A stretch of DNA of 64,000 nt, from assembly GCF_029784155.1 (NCBI RefSeq), contig NC_073691.1, positions 51,566,490 to 51,630,489 on the forward strand, written 5' to 3'. Below the pieces are notes generated by a model. It was not told the origin of the DNA and searched no databases. It saw only the letters and a list, made by a program, of their open reading frames with translations. Position 1 is the first letter of the stretch. Every line of letters begins with the position of its first letter. The stretch comes from Uranotaenia lowii (lineage: Eukaryota; Arthropoda; Insecta; Diptera; Culicidae). Positions 44,240 through 55,794 of the stretch are shown piece after piece. Made by a program: the position numbers and the translations under genes.

Positions 44240-47200
44240 TGTAGTGTATTGACTATTATTCAGGATTGGAATAGTTCTCTGCACACCTTGCCATATCTAC
44301 CTTGTATTATGTCATATTGCTACCACCAGCATATACACATACCTTGGCTTGCTGACGGGCGAGCTGTCAGGTAGCCCGCCACTCGATCGGGGATTAAGTT
44401 GCAGACTGCGAAGAAGGACGGACGCGAATCTTACAACTGGCGACGATTGGAAAAATCGAGGAAATTAGAGGTAAATATACAACTCGTGGAAAACTCTTCT
44501 TGTGAGGAAGGGGAGGAAAACTTTAGCTAGAAAAGTGAGCTACTGGTGGCGGCTTGAATAGTGTGTTTAAACGCGAGAATCAAGTAGGATTTTCCGTGGG
44601 TCGAACTTTGCGAGAACCAAAGTGGTTCTCATGGCGTTGGCGGGAATCATAAGGATTCCCCCTGTATGAATAGCGAGAATTTCTTAGAATTCTCCTGGGG
44701 GCAAAGTTCGAGAGAATGTGGAATTCTCAAGGAGTAAGCGGAAATCTTGGGATTTCCCTGAAGTTGATTCCGAATCGGAAGGATTCAGATTGTATGACGG
44801 GACGCAAAGCTTGATGTTCAAGAGTGAGGTTATGTCAAAGAAAACTTTGCTCTGTCCAGGATATTCCCAAGCATGTTTTCTTTCCCTCCAGGCGTCATAT
44901 TCGGGGTTAATTCACGTTGGAATTAATCGGAGTTAGATTCACATTTACAAGTAAATGAATGTGTTGAGAGTAAAGTTTTGTTTTTGTCATTCCAGATGGA
45001 GGAATCGCGAGCTGTTCCACCCTTTCGTTGCGATAGGATCGAAACGGGAAAGCTTGCTCGGGAGTGGAAAGCGTGGAAAGAGTCCCTAGAGTGTTACTTT
45101 GCTGCCTATGACATAACCGATCAAAAGGTTATGCGTGCGAAGTTGCTCCACCTGGGCGGCACTGCCTTGCAGTCGGTTTTCAAGAACCTTAAAGACCACG
45201 ACCACGTCCCACTAGTAGCACTTGTTCCACGATGGTACGATGTGGCGGTGGAGAAACTCGATGAATTTTTCGAGCCACGGCATCAAAGTACCTCCGAGCG
45301 CAGAAAGCTCCGGCTGATGAAGCAGAACCCTGGTGAGAGGTTTGCGGACTATATCATCCGACTCAAGCAGCAAACTGCCGAATGCGGATTTGAGAAATAC
45401 GGAGCCGAGATCGAAGAAGTTTTGAAGGACATTTATCTTACCGACGCTGTGGTCAAAGGATGCTCTTCGAATGAAGTACGCAGGATGATTTTGCTAAAGG
45501 TTTGTTGCTGATGTTTTTTTTATGAGTCAGACTGGTTTAATAGATAGGTTTTTTTGTATTAAAGGATTTACCCTTCGCGGACATTGAAGCGATTGGTATG
45601 ACCCAAGAAAGTGTGGATCAGCAGATGGTTGAGATTACTTCGACCCAGTCGGCATCTCGCTCAGGAGAGAAAATATTTAGCGTTCACCCACAATCTCGGG
45701 ACCGCCGTGCAGCTCCCAGGAATGACACCAACACCACGTGGCAGATGAAGACATGTTTCAATTGTGGCCGTACTGGACATTTTTCAACTGCTTCAAAATG
45801 CCCAGCTCGCGGGAAAGAATGCCGCAACTGTAAAACACACGGCCATTTCGAGAAGCAATGTCGTAAACGAAAGTTGCTGCACACAGGACCCTCGGAGAGG
45901 AAGCAGGTTCGGGTGATTGAAACCGTCAGCACGGACAACGCTCTACGTGTCGAGCCACTTGAGAATGAATACAAAGAAAACTCTACGCCGGATAAGGTGT
46001 ACTACGCCTTTTACTCTGGTAACGAGTCCAATGTGCTTACCTGCGTCGTCGGTGGTATCCCAACGCAGATGTTGGTTGATTCTGGCGCTGATGCCAACTT
46101 GATTAGTGAGGTGGCGTGGACGAAAATGAAAAAGGACAACGTTGCGGTGTACTCTTCAATGAAAGGAAGCAATCGGGTGCTGCGGGCGTATGGAAGCAAC
46201 AATCCTTTGACCATTTTGGGATCCTTCGTTGCAGATATATCAGTGGGTGTTAAGACCGTTCAAGCTGAATTTCTCGTCGTTAAAGGCGGTCAACGGTGCC
46301 TTCTCGGGGACTTGACGGCAAAGCAACTTGAAGTGTTGCATGTTGGACTGCCCGTTAATCGTGTCGAGATTGCTGCGCGTCCATTCGGAAAGATCAAGGG
46401 AATCAAGGCTTACATTCATATGGACCCCGAAGCTGTTCCTGTATTTCAACCTATGCGCCGGATCCCTTTGCCGTTGGAGGAGGCTGTCGCCAAGAAAATT
46501 GATGAATTACTGAAGCGTGATATCATCGAGGTCAAAAAGGGTCCCACCAGCTGGGTATCTCCTCTGGTTGTCGTAGGAAAAGCAAACGGCGAACCGCGAT
46601 TGTGCGTTGATCTTCGGCGAGTGAACGAGGCCGTTCTCCGCGAGCATCACCCGATGCCGGTCGTTGAGGACTACATTGCGCGATTGGGAAGAGGATCTGT
46701 TTGGAGCAAGCTAGATATTCGTGAGGCGTTTCTGCAAATCGAACTAGCAGAAGATTCTCGAGACGTTACAACTTTTATGACTAACCGTGGACTATTCCGC
46801 TTTAAGCGATTGCCGTTTGGCTTGGTAACGGCACCAGAGCTTTTCCAAAAAGCTATGGACGAGATGTTGGCAGACTGTAGCGGAACCTATTGGTACATCG
46901 ATGACATCATCGTCGAGGGAAAGGACGTCGAAGAACACGATGATCGTCTGGAGAAGGTACATTGATCTGCAGATTATTTGATAAAGCTTTATTTCTTGTT
47001 TCTTTTCAATTCTTATATAAAATAAACTAAATTTCTCGAACTTAACTCCTATCGTTATGAAATAAATATAACTGGGTCTTAGTAAGTGTTTTGTTTCTAG
47101 GTTCTTTCTAGATTGAAGGATAGGGAAGTTGAGCTCAAATGGGAAAAATGTCAACTGCGCGTGGACGAATTGGAATTCTTGGGGTATCACATCTCCAAAC

Positions 47201-47333
47201 AGGGAATTAGGCCTTCCGAGGCGAAAGTAGCAGCCCTAATGTCATTCCGCGAGCCTCAGAATGAAGCAGAGGTACGTAGCTTTCTCGGCTTAGCAAATTA
47301 TCTGAACAGATTTATCCCACACCTTGCTACTAT
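44240..47333 (+). mobile_element. Partial Ty3/gypsy copy, identical to the first 3.1 kb of the following full copy
   Basis: It carries a 5' LTR (44240-44435), the primer-binding site TGGCGACGATTGG (44438), leader, gag, protease and most of RT, then stops abruptly in exon C at 47333. Eleven filler bases and then a duplicated flank (CTCAATAATGCAGCA) lead straight into the next LTR. Bases 44225-47333 match 47345-50453 without difference in every line compared. It is therefore either a very recent tandem duplication or an assembly artefact. It lacks RNase H, integrase and 3' LTR. Confidence 0.85.
44996..47333 (+). pseudogene. Truncated gag-pol of the partial gypsy copy
   Basis: Exons 44996-45499, 45565-46956 and 47101-47333 correspond base for base to those of the full copy (offset 3,120), with both introns present. 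The frame then runs into the filler and duplicated flank (MQQYTQ, stop at 47352). It could still make gag, protease and an RT lacking its RNase H and integrase. Confidence 0.8.
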
Positions 47334-47359
47334 GCAGCAATACACTCAATAATGCAGCA

Positions 47360-47555
47360 TGTAGTGTATTGACTATTATTCAGGATTGGAATAGTTCTCT
47401 GCACACCTTGCCATATCTACCTTGTATTATGTCATATTGCTACCACCAGCATATACACATACCTTGGCTTGCTGACGGGCGAGCTGTCAGGTAGCCCGCC
47501 ACTCGATCGGGGATTAAGTTGCAGACTGCGAAGAAGGACGGACGCGAATCTTACA
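47360..47555 (+). repeat. 5' LTR of the full gypsy element
   Basis: 196 bp, the same sequence as 44240-44435 and 52448-52643. Confidence 0.93.
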
Positions 47556-47731
47556 ACTGGCGACGATTGGAAAAATCGAGGAAATTAGAGGTAAATATAC
47601 AACTCGTGGAAAACTCTTCTTGTGAGGAAGGGGAGGAAAACTTTAGCTAGAAAAGTGAGCTACTGGTGGCGGCTTGAATAGTGTGTTTAAACGCGAGAAT
47701 CAAGTAGGATTTTCCGTGGGTCGAACTTTGC

Positions 47732-47906
47732 GAGAACCAAAGTGGTTCTCATGGCGTTGGCGGGAATCATAAGGATTCCCCCTGTATGAATAGCGAGAAT
47801 TTCTTAGAATTCTCCTGGGGGCAAAGTTCGAGAGAATGTGGAATTCTCAAGGAGTAAGCGGAAATCTTGGGATTTCCCTGAAGTTGATTCCGAATCGGAA
47901 GGATTC
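47732..47906 (+). repeat. Serial short hairpins in the gypsy leader (also at 44612-44786)
   Basis: Six short inverted repeats follow one another at 28-37-bp steps: GAGAACCAAAGTGGTTCTC, GGGAATCATAAGGATTCCC, GAGAATTTCTTAGAATTCTC, GAGAATGTGGAATTCTC, GGAAATCTTGGGATTTCC and GAATCGGAAGGATTC. Arms differ between units yet each pairs with its own partner. In the partial copy they start at 44612, 44642, 44675, 44712, 44740 and 44772. They lie before gag, within a possible leader intron. Confidence 0.8.
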
Positions 47907-48115
47907 AGATTGTATGACGGGACGCAAAGCTTGATGTTCAAGAGTGAGGTTATGTCAAAGAAAACTTTGCTCTGTCCAGGATATTCCCAAGCATGTTTTC
48001 TTTCCCTCCAGGCGTCATATTCGGGGTTAATTCACGTTGGAATTAATCGGAGTTAGATTCACATTTACAAGTAAATGAATGTGTTGAGAGTAAAGTTTTG
48101 TTTTTGTCATTCCAG

Positions 48116-51100
48116 ATGGAGGAATCGCGAGCTGTTCCACCCTTTCGTTGCGATAGGATCGAAACGGGAAAGCTTGCTCGGGAGTGGAAAGCGTGGAAAG
48201 AGTCCCTAGAGTGTTACTTTGCTGCCTATGACATAACCGATCAAAAGGTTATGCGTGCGAAGTTGCTCCACCTGGGCGGCACTGCCTTGCAGTCGGTTTT
48301 CAAGAACCTTAAAGACCACGACCACGTCCCACTAGTAGCACTTGTTCCACGATGGTACGATGTGGCGGTGGAGAAACTCGATGAATTTTTCGAGCCACGG
48401 CATCAAAGTACCTCCGAGCGCAGAAAGCTCCGGCTGATGAAGCAGAACCCTGGTGAGAGGTTTGCGGACTATATCATCCGACTCAAGCAGCAAACTGCCG
48501 AATGCGGATTTGAGAAATACGGAGCCGAGATCGAAGAAGTTTTGAAGGACATTTATCTTACCGACGCTGTGGTCAAAGGATGCTCTTCGAATGAAGTACG
48601 CAGGATGATTTTGCTAAAGGTTTGTTGCTGATGTTTTTTTTATGAGTCAGACTGGTTTAATAGATAGGTTTTTTTGTATTAAAGGATTTACCCTTCGCGG
48701 ACATTGAAGCGATTGGTATGACCCAAGAAAGTGTGGATCAGCAGATGGTTGAGATTACTTCGACCCAGTCGGCATCTCGCTCAGGAGAGAAAATATTTAG
48801 CGTTCACCCACAATCTCGGGACCGCCGTGCAGCTCCCAGGAATGACACCAACACCACGTGGCAGATGAAGACATGTTTCAATTGTGGCCGTACTGGACAT
48901 TTTTCAACTGCTTCAAAATGCCCAGCTCGCGGGAAAGAATGCCGCAACTGTAAAACACACGGCCATTTCGAGAAGCAATGTCGTAAACGAAAGTTGCTGC
49001 ACACAGGACCCTCGGAGAGGAAGCAGGTTCGGGTGATTGAAACCGTCAGCACGGACAACGCTCTACGTGTCGAGCCACTTGAGAATGAATACAAAGAAAA
49101 CTCTACGCCGGATAAGGTGTACTACGCCTTTTACTCTGGTAACGAGTCCAATGTGCTTACCTGCGTCGTCGGTGGTATCCCAACGCAGATGTTGGTTGAT
49201 TCTGGCGCTGATGCCAACTTGATTAGTGAGGTGGCGTGGACGAAAATGAAAAAGGACAACGTTGCGGTGTACTCTTCAATGAAAGGAAGCAATCGGGTGC
49301 TGCGGGCGTATGGAAGCAACAATCCTTTGACCATTTTGGGATCCTTCGTTGCAGATATATCAGTGGGTGTTAAGACCGTTCAAGCTGAATTTCTCGTCGT
49401 TAAAGGCGGTCAACGGTGCCTTCTCGGGGACTTGACGGCAAAGCAACTTGAAGTGTTGCATGTTGGACTGCCCGTTAATCGTGTCGAGATTGCTGCGCGT
49501 CCATTCGGAAAGATCAAGGGAATCAAGGCTTACATTCATATGGACCCCGAAGCTGTTCCTGTATTTCAACCTATGCGCCGGATCCCTTTGCCGTTGGAGG
49601 AGGCTGTCGCCAAGAAAATTGATGAATTACTGAAGCGTGATATCATCGAGGTCAAAAAGGGTCCCACCAGCTGGGTATCTCCTCTGGTTGTCGTAGGAAA
49701 AGCAAACGGCGAACCGCGATTGTGCGTTGATCTTCGGCGAGTGAACGAGGCCGTTCTCCGCGAGCATCACCCGATGCCGGTCGTTGAGGACTACATTGCG
49801 CGATTGGGAAGAGGATCTGTTTGGAGCAAGCTAGATATTCGTGAGGCGTTTCTGCAAATCGAACTAGCAGAAGATTCTCGAGACGTTACAACTTTTATGA
49901 CTAACCGTGGACTATTCCGCTTTAAGCGATTGCCGTTTGGCTTGGTAACGGCACCAGAGCTTTTCCAAAAAGCTATGGACGAGATGTTGGCAGACTGTAG
50001 CGGAACCTATTGGTACATCGATGACATCATCGTCGAGGGAAAGGACGTCGAAGAACACGATGATCGTCTGGAGAAGGTACATTGATCTGCAGATTATTTG
50101 ATAAAGCTTTATTTCTTGTTTCTTTTCAATTCTTATATAAAATAAACTAAATTTCTCGAACTTAACTCCTATCGTTATGAAATAAATATAACTGGGTCTT
50201 AGTAAGTGTTTTGTTTCTAGGTTCTTTCTAGATTGAAGGATAGGGAAGTTGAGCTCAAATGGGAAAAATGTCAACTGCGCGTGGACGAATTGGAATTCTT
50301 GGGGTATCACATCTCCAAACAGGGAATTAGGCCTTCCGAGGCGAAAGTAGCAGCCCTAATGTCATTCCGCGAGCCTCAGAATGAAGCAGAGGTACGTAGC
50401 TTTCTCGGCTTAGCAAATTATCTGAACAGATTTATCCCACACCTTGCTACTATTGATGAACCGTTGCGAAAACTTTTGGTCAAGAGTACTAAATTCGAAT
50501 GGTGTACTAGAGAATCCGATTCTTTTCAATCAATCAAAACTGCATTGAGTAACGTGAGTATCTTAGGATTCTATCGAGTAGAAGACCATACAGCTGTTGT
50601 TGCCGATGCCAGCCCTTCTGGGCTAGGAGCTGTTCTACTCCAATTCGACCATGAAAATAAGCCACGCGTCATCAGCTTTTCATCCAAATCCTTAACAGAA
50701 ACCGAACGACGGTACTGTCAAACTGAGAAGGAAGCGTTAGCCGTCGTTTGGAGCGTGGAACGCTTCCAGTACTATCTACTTGGAAAGAAGTTCGACATTA
50801 TGACTGACTGTAAGGTTCTTGAACTTCTGTTTTCTAAGCGCTCAAGACCTTGCGCACGCATAGAACGCTGGGTCCTGCGACTGCAAACATTCGACTACAA
50901 CATCGTACATGTCTCTGGTGATAAAAACATAGCTGATCCTCTGTCTCGCTTAGCTGTCCAAGAGCCGAAACCTTTCGATACTGCGGAGGAAATATTCGTT
51001 CGTGAAGTAGCCATGCAATCAGCTAATTGTGCAGCACTTACATGGAACGAAATATTGAAGGCTTCAGAGGCCGACAACGATATTCTTGAGGTTTTAGATA

Positions 51101-52371
51101 TTCTGAAGGATGGCAATCTACAGAACTTGCCTGTAGAGTATAGGGTAGTTGCCAATGAGTTGTGCAGCTTCCAAGGAGTGCTGCTACGAAGCGACCGAAT
51201 CGTTATACCTGTTTCATTGAGGGAAAAAGTACTAACAACAGCTCACGAAGGCCATCCCGGTATCGTGATGATGAAGGGTCACCTGAGATCCAACGTGTGG
51301 TGGCCCAAAATGGACCAGGCAGTGGAACGATTCGTCAAGCGCTGCAGAGGCTGTGCATTAGTTGCTGCACCAGAACCACCAGAGCCAATGAATCGTAGTC
51401 GTCTTCCTACATCCCCTTGGCAAACTCTTGCGCTGGATTTTTTAGGTCCATTACCTGAGGGACAACACTTGTTGGTTGTAGTTGACTGCTACAGCCGGTA
51501 CATGGAGGTAGTTGAAATGGAAACAACGACTACGAAAGATGTTATGCGGGAGTTAATGATCATGTTTAGTCGGTATGGCATTCCATCCTTCTTGAAGGCT
51601 GATAACGCGCCACAGATTAGTTCGGATTGTGAGGAATTTCGGGAGTTTTGTTCGACTAACGGAATTAAGCTGCTGAACACCATACCCTACTGGCCTCAAT
51701 CCAACGGAGAGGTAGAAAGGCAAAATCGGTCGATTTTAAAACGCCTTCGTATCTCACAGGAACTCGGGAAGGATTGGAGAAACGAGCTACGGCTGTATTT
51801 ACTAACATATCATTCCTCCAAGCATCCAACCACAGGAAAATCTCCAGGAGAGTTGATGTTTGGACGTCCGATCAAAAGCAAACTACCGACCATTTCAAAC
51901 TTTCCTGAAGACGGAGAAGTGCGCGAGAGAGATGCTCTCGTCAAAGAAAAGGGGAGAGAGTATAGTGACAGAAAGCGGCATGCAAAAGAAAGCGATATAC
52001 GACAGGGGGATGTTGTACTCGCTAAACGGATGCGCAAAGCGAATAAATTGGACACAGAGTTTTCGAACGAAGAGTTCGTAGTTCAGCGTAAAGAGGGGAC
52101 TGATACCCTTATACAGTCAAAGCTCACTGGTAAACAATACAGGCGTAGTTCGGCGCACCTGAAGAAGATCGAGGACCAAGAAACCATACAGGAGACTCAC
52201 AGCGATGAACTACGAGATGTTCCGGATCTTATGCCGGCAACGGCTCAACATGAATCCGGACCTATGACGGAAACAGAAAACACACCATCGGAGACAGCAT
52301 CTTCCCTAAGACCTTCAACTACACGACGAAGGAATGCACCGTCGAAGTACCAAGACTATGTTCCGCATTGA
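48116..52371 (+). CDS. Gag-Pol polyprotein of the gypsy element, three exons
   Basis: Exons are 48116-48619, 48685-50076 and 50221-52371, separated by introns of 65 bp (AAG|GTTTGT...TTAAAG|GAT) and 144 bp (AAG|GTACAT...TTTCTAG|GTT). Both are phase 0, and removing them yields one frame of 1,348 residues. Domains in order: capsid-like gag (residues ~1-200); two CCHC knuckles, CFNCGRTGHF and CRNCKTHGHFEKQC (~232-267); aspartic protease VDSGAD (~339); RT with KLDIREAFLQIEL and catalytic YIDD (~612); RNase H (VVADASPSGLG, ~758); integrase zinc finger HEGHPG...CRGC (~975) and the DDE core LALDFLGP...LKADNAPQ...NGEVERQNR. Without splicing, translation would stop just after the capsid region, or just after the RT YIDD box. 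By family, the products package RNA, copy it to DNA and integrate it. No disabling change was found. Confidence 0.9.
48620..48684 (+). other. Probable intron 1 in gypsy gag (65 bp)
   Basis: It has GTTTGT at the 5' end and a T-rich tract then TTAAAG at the 3' end. It contains stops in all relevant frames, while the flanking coding joins in phase at a point where gag homology is continuous. The copy at 45500-45564 is identical. Confidence 0.75.
50077..50220 (+). other. Probable intron 2 in gypsy RT (144 bp)
   Basis: GTACAT...TTTTGTTTCTAG splits the RT palm domain just after the YIDD box. The sequence is AT-rich with multiple stops. Joining restores the expected ...RLEKVLSRLKDREVEL... order. 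The copy at 46957-47100 is identical. Confidence 0.8.
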
Positions 52372-52447
52372 TTTTCTGATTTTGAAACATTATTAAATAA
52401 ATCTCTTATCGTTAAACTATTTTGCATTTTTATTTCAAAGGAGGGAT

Positions 52448-52643
52448 TGTAGTGTATTGACTATTATTCAGGATTGGAATAGTTCTCTGCACACCTTGCC
52501 ATATCTACCTTGTATTATGTCATATTGCTACCACCAGCATATACACATACCTTGGCTTGCTGACGGGCGAGCTGTCAGGTAGCCCGCCACTCGATCGGGG
52601 ATTAAGTTGCAGACTGCGAAGAAGGACGGACGCGAATCTTACA
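52448..52643 (+). repeat. 3' LTR of the gypsy element
   Basis: 196 bp, preceded by the polypurine tract and followed by target duplication CAGCA. Confidence 0.93.
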
Positions 52644-52654
52644 CAGCACATGCA

Positions 52655-52885
52655 TGTGGATGGATCTTTTCAAGGGAACTTAGATTGCACTTGGAGATCC
52701 TACCTTGATATGTGTGTGCTCGTAGTGCTACCGGTAAACAACTGCAGCTTCAACCAATAGTGCAGGGGTGTCAAGTAGCATAGCAAAGTAAAAATAGTAA
52801 CGCGGGGTAATACCACAATAGATCAACTTAATGGTCGCAGTGGACTCTCTCCCCAACAGGAAAAAAAAAACGGTCGTTTAAGAGA
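52655..52885 (+). repeat. Diverged repeat related to 43484-43745
   Basis: It is collinear with the block left of the gypsy insertion: GGATGGATC, TTTTCAAGGGAAC, TTGCACTTGGAGATCC, TATGTGTGTGCTCG, GTAACGCGGGGTAAT. It lies directly outside the 3' LTR. Confidence 0.5.
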
Positions 52886-54676
52886 TATTCGTATAAGCAA
52901 GGAATAATTTCGAAGAACTCAACACAGTTTAGTTAGAACAGTTTCGTTTTTTTGTGAAATAATTTTTATACATTTTATTGTTTTCTTCTCTGTTTGTCTC
53001 TTGTCACAACAGCGCGCATCAAAGACCTTCAAAATTTGCCTTCACGCAAACGTTTGTATCTCACAATGAATTTCTCGCATTTTCTCGGTGTTTTCTTAAT
53101 ATTTGAGTAAAAACAGCACAATGAAAGATTTAAAATATAGGGGAACCATTTTAAAATAATTAAAAAAAATATACGGGGAACTATTTACGTCTCTGGGTTA
53201 AAAATTATGTCTGAGAATTCGGAAAATATGACTTGGTGGTACTGTTGATGATGATGTTGTTTGTATGCTAAAAATGACAAAAATAAATGAAAGATCGTTA
53301 CTTTTCTGAAATATGAGGGTGTGTATTATTGCAAATTGATAGTTTGATTTTCACTGGTTGTCTATACATAATTAGTTATGAGATTCTTTCGTTTTTTTTT
53401 CCTTGCTACAGTTTGACTTGGTCGTGTTTCTTGTTACACTTTTTTTTAACAACAGTTGTTGGAGGAAATTCTTTTTAGAGAGTTTAACTTTCGTGTGAAC
53501 ATATTTGCCTCGTAGGTGGGGACAAAAGTTATCGAGAAAGAGAACATAATGTTTTTTTTTATTTATTTACTACACTAGTTGCGCTAGTTAAAAATGTGTC
53601 CGCTTCTACAACGCGGCGCTCTTCTATATGCTATAATCAGTTTTCTTTAATTTTTTGTTTTAAAAAGATTCTCAATAAAATATTACAATAATTTCAATAA
53701 AACGTATATTTCTATACTTTTGACTATTTACAACATCTACACAGAACGGGGTTCTTAATTTTTGCGTTAAGTTGTCGAAAGAAATTTTGCTGTTTTCAAA
53801 GAAAACAACTCTTCCTTCACAAGGCTACCTTCCTGAATTGTTTTTTTTCATTTTCATATAAATGGAGCACATTTGTGGCTTTTAACCCTAACTTAAAATC
53901 AGACCATTTCGTTTGAGTGTTTTTCTGTGTCATTTTATGCTTTTTACAGAGGAATTAACTTGTAATATGACCGCGAAAAAGTCGCGAAACGTTTGTTTCC
54001 TGTATCAATAATTTAACGTTACAATGGATGTTCCGTTTCTTTAGCGCAATTTCGTTCGAAAATACTCCGAGTTATTACCTACTATTTCTGCTTTTAAAAA
54101 TTAATATATTTATAAGTATATTGTACATTTTGTTTTGTCTTTTTCTGCTAAAACAATCTGTCTTTTAATAATAAAATTTCTAATAAAAATTTTATCCTTA
54201 ATTGCGTCTGTTCAAGCAAGGAATCTACAGTTTTAAAATACTGAGGAATGGCTCTGGTTCCTCCTGATAAAACTTTCTTTTAAAAAAAATCGCACATACA
54301 TAACTCATTCACACATTTTACGCACACATAAACTTGCATTTTAAAATTTTACGCAATCCACTTCGTAAAAGAGCACGCAAGTTTTTCGATTTGTTTGTTT
54401 GCTGAGTGGAAGTCTTTTTTGTAACAATTACATGCTACTAGAATTAGTTAAATTAACCAATAAATTATCACTATCGCGCTCCGAATGTGCTTGTGTCTGT
54501 GTATGTGTGTGGGTGTCTAGATCCGTTCCTACAATCGGAACTTATCGCTTTTTACGTGACACCCGTTAGATAGCAACTTCGGAGGGAATGGGACGCTCTG
54601 TACAGTAATGAAGCTGTAGGACGAGGCACTTGCTAGGTTTCGGAAGACGCGTGTCCACTGCCTACCGCTCTCATCA
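52886..54676 (-). other. Notch 3' UTR and downstream DNA
   Basis: AT-rich sequence below the Notch stop codon. Candidate minus-strand AATAAA signals are at plus 53558-53567 (overlapping pair) and 52974-52979; the first would give a 3' UTR of about 1.1 kb. No frame with domain support. Confidence 0.45.
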
Positions 54677-55794
54677 TCAGATGTAGATGGCTTCCGAACC
54701 TTTGTTGGCTTGGTGGCCACCGGGAGCCGCACTCGTCACGTACACGTTCATGTTGGCGGCGGCCGGTGAGTGGACACCCTCGGACCAGTCCGAGGTAGAG
54801 TGAGGCGAGGAACTAGACCAGTGGCCGGGCGATTCCGGCGATGGCGTCGGGTAGCTGTCCAGCGTCTGGACCAGGTGCTGCGGCGTCACGCCACCGCTGT
54901 GCTGACTCGGCGGCGTCAGATACTGATAGAACGACGACTGCTGACTGTTCAGGGTCGACTGTTGGCCGCCGTGGGCCGACGCCGAGGACATCGGCGACAG
55001 GTGCGACGACGACATGGTCGAACTCGATGGCGACGCAATGTTGGCCGGATTCGACGATTGAGATCCTTGACCTGGTGGTTTGAAGGAAAAAAAAATAGGG
55101 TTAGTCTTTTGAACCTTACATCTCCATTTGTAGCGAGGTTAATTACCTGTGGGACTACAGAATCCGGCTAGTTCCAGTCCGGTGGAACCGTTGACGAAGT
55201 TCATCTGCAGGCTAGCCAGCATTGCACTATTGCTATTGTTACTACTACTGCTTTGTTGCTGTCCACCACAGCCTATACTACTACTCTGTTGCTGCTGCTG
55301 TTGTTGCTGTTGTTGTTGCTGCTGCTGCTGTTGCTGTTGCTGCTGTAAGCTTCCATTGGAGATCATTTGTGCTGCACCATGTTTCTGCTGCTGGGCATGT
55401 CTCATCGCTTGGATATGTGTCGGAGACGTTGGCAGACTTGGTCGCGTCTTGGCAGGAGATGGCGACCCTGTTAAAGAAATAAAAACCGTTTAAATTATTT
55501 CTCTTGTCTAAAAAAAGGCTAAACAACCAACTTACCAATATAACCTTGCGGTGATAGGGCCAGATTGCTCTGCACCGAATGCGGCGGCGATTGGTTCGAG
55601 TAGGGCGGACTCAGCCCGCTCTCGCCCATGTGCATTGCGTGTAGCATGTTGGCCGCGGCCTGACCACCTGCGCTTCGCTGGTTCATCAACAGGTCCTGGA
55701 ACGGGGTGTTTCCGTTGCCAGCCGCCCCTCCTCCCATGGAGTAGCCGTAGTTGTCCAGGTTCAGGTTGTGTAGCGACTGCATAGATTGAGCACT
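54677..55794 (-). CDS. N: Notch C-terminal exons: opa tract and PEST
   Basis: Exons 55794-55536, 55467-55147 and 55071-54677. The first continues [17 protein letters not shown]. The second carries the glutamine tract. The third has the degron [16 protein letters not shown] (about 54765-54815), a conserved WSSS..SDWSEG PEST motif that recruits the ubiquitin ligase and limits signal duration, and ends GSEAIYI. Introns are 68 to 75 bp. Confidence 0.95.

Larger units (their letters stand above)
47360..52643 (+). mobile_element. Full-length Ty3/gypsy retrotransposon with introns
   Basis: LTRs at 47360-47555 and 52448-52643 are 196 bp, TGTAGTG...CTTACA, and look identical. The primer-binding site TGGCGACGATTGG follows the 5' LTR after two bases; the polypurine tract AAAGGAGGGA precedes the 3' LTR. 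CAGCA occurs before the partial copy (44235-44239), before this copy (47355-47359) and after the 3' LTR (52644-52648), as expected for a 5-bp target duplication. There is no env-like third frame after pol (stop at 52371, then 76 bp to the LTR). The single gag-pol frame resembles K02A2.6-like insect gypsy elements. Confidence 0.93.

Noticed and set aside
44718..44936. 72-residue frame in the gypsy leader (also at 47838)
   Set aside because: It starts at GTG, overlaps the hairpin array and has no homology; probably leader or intron.
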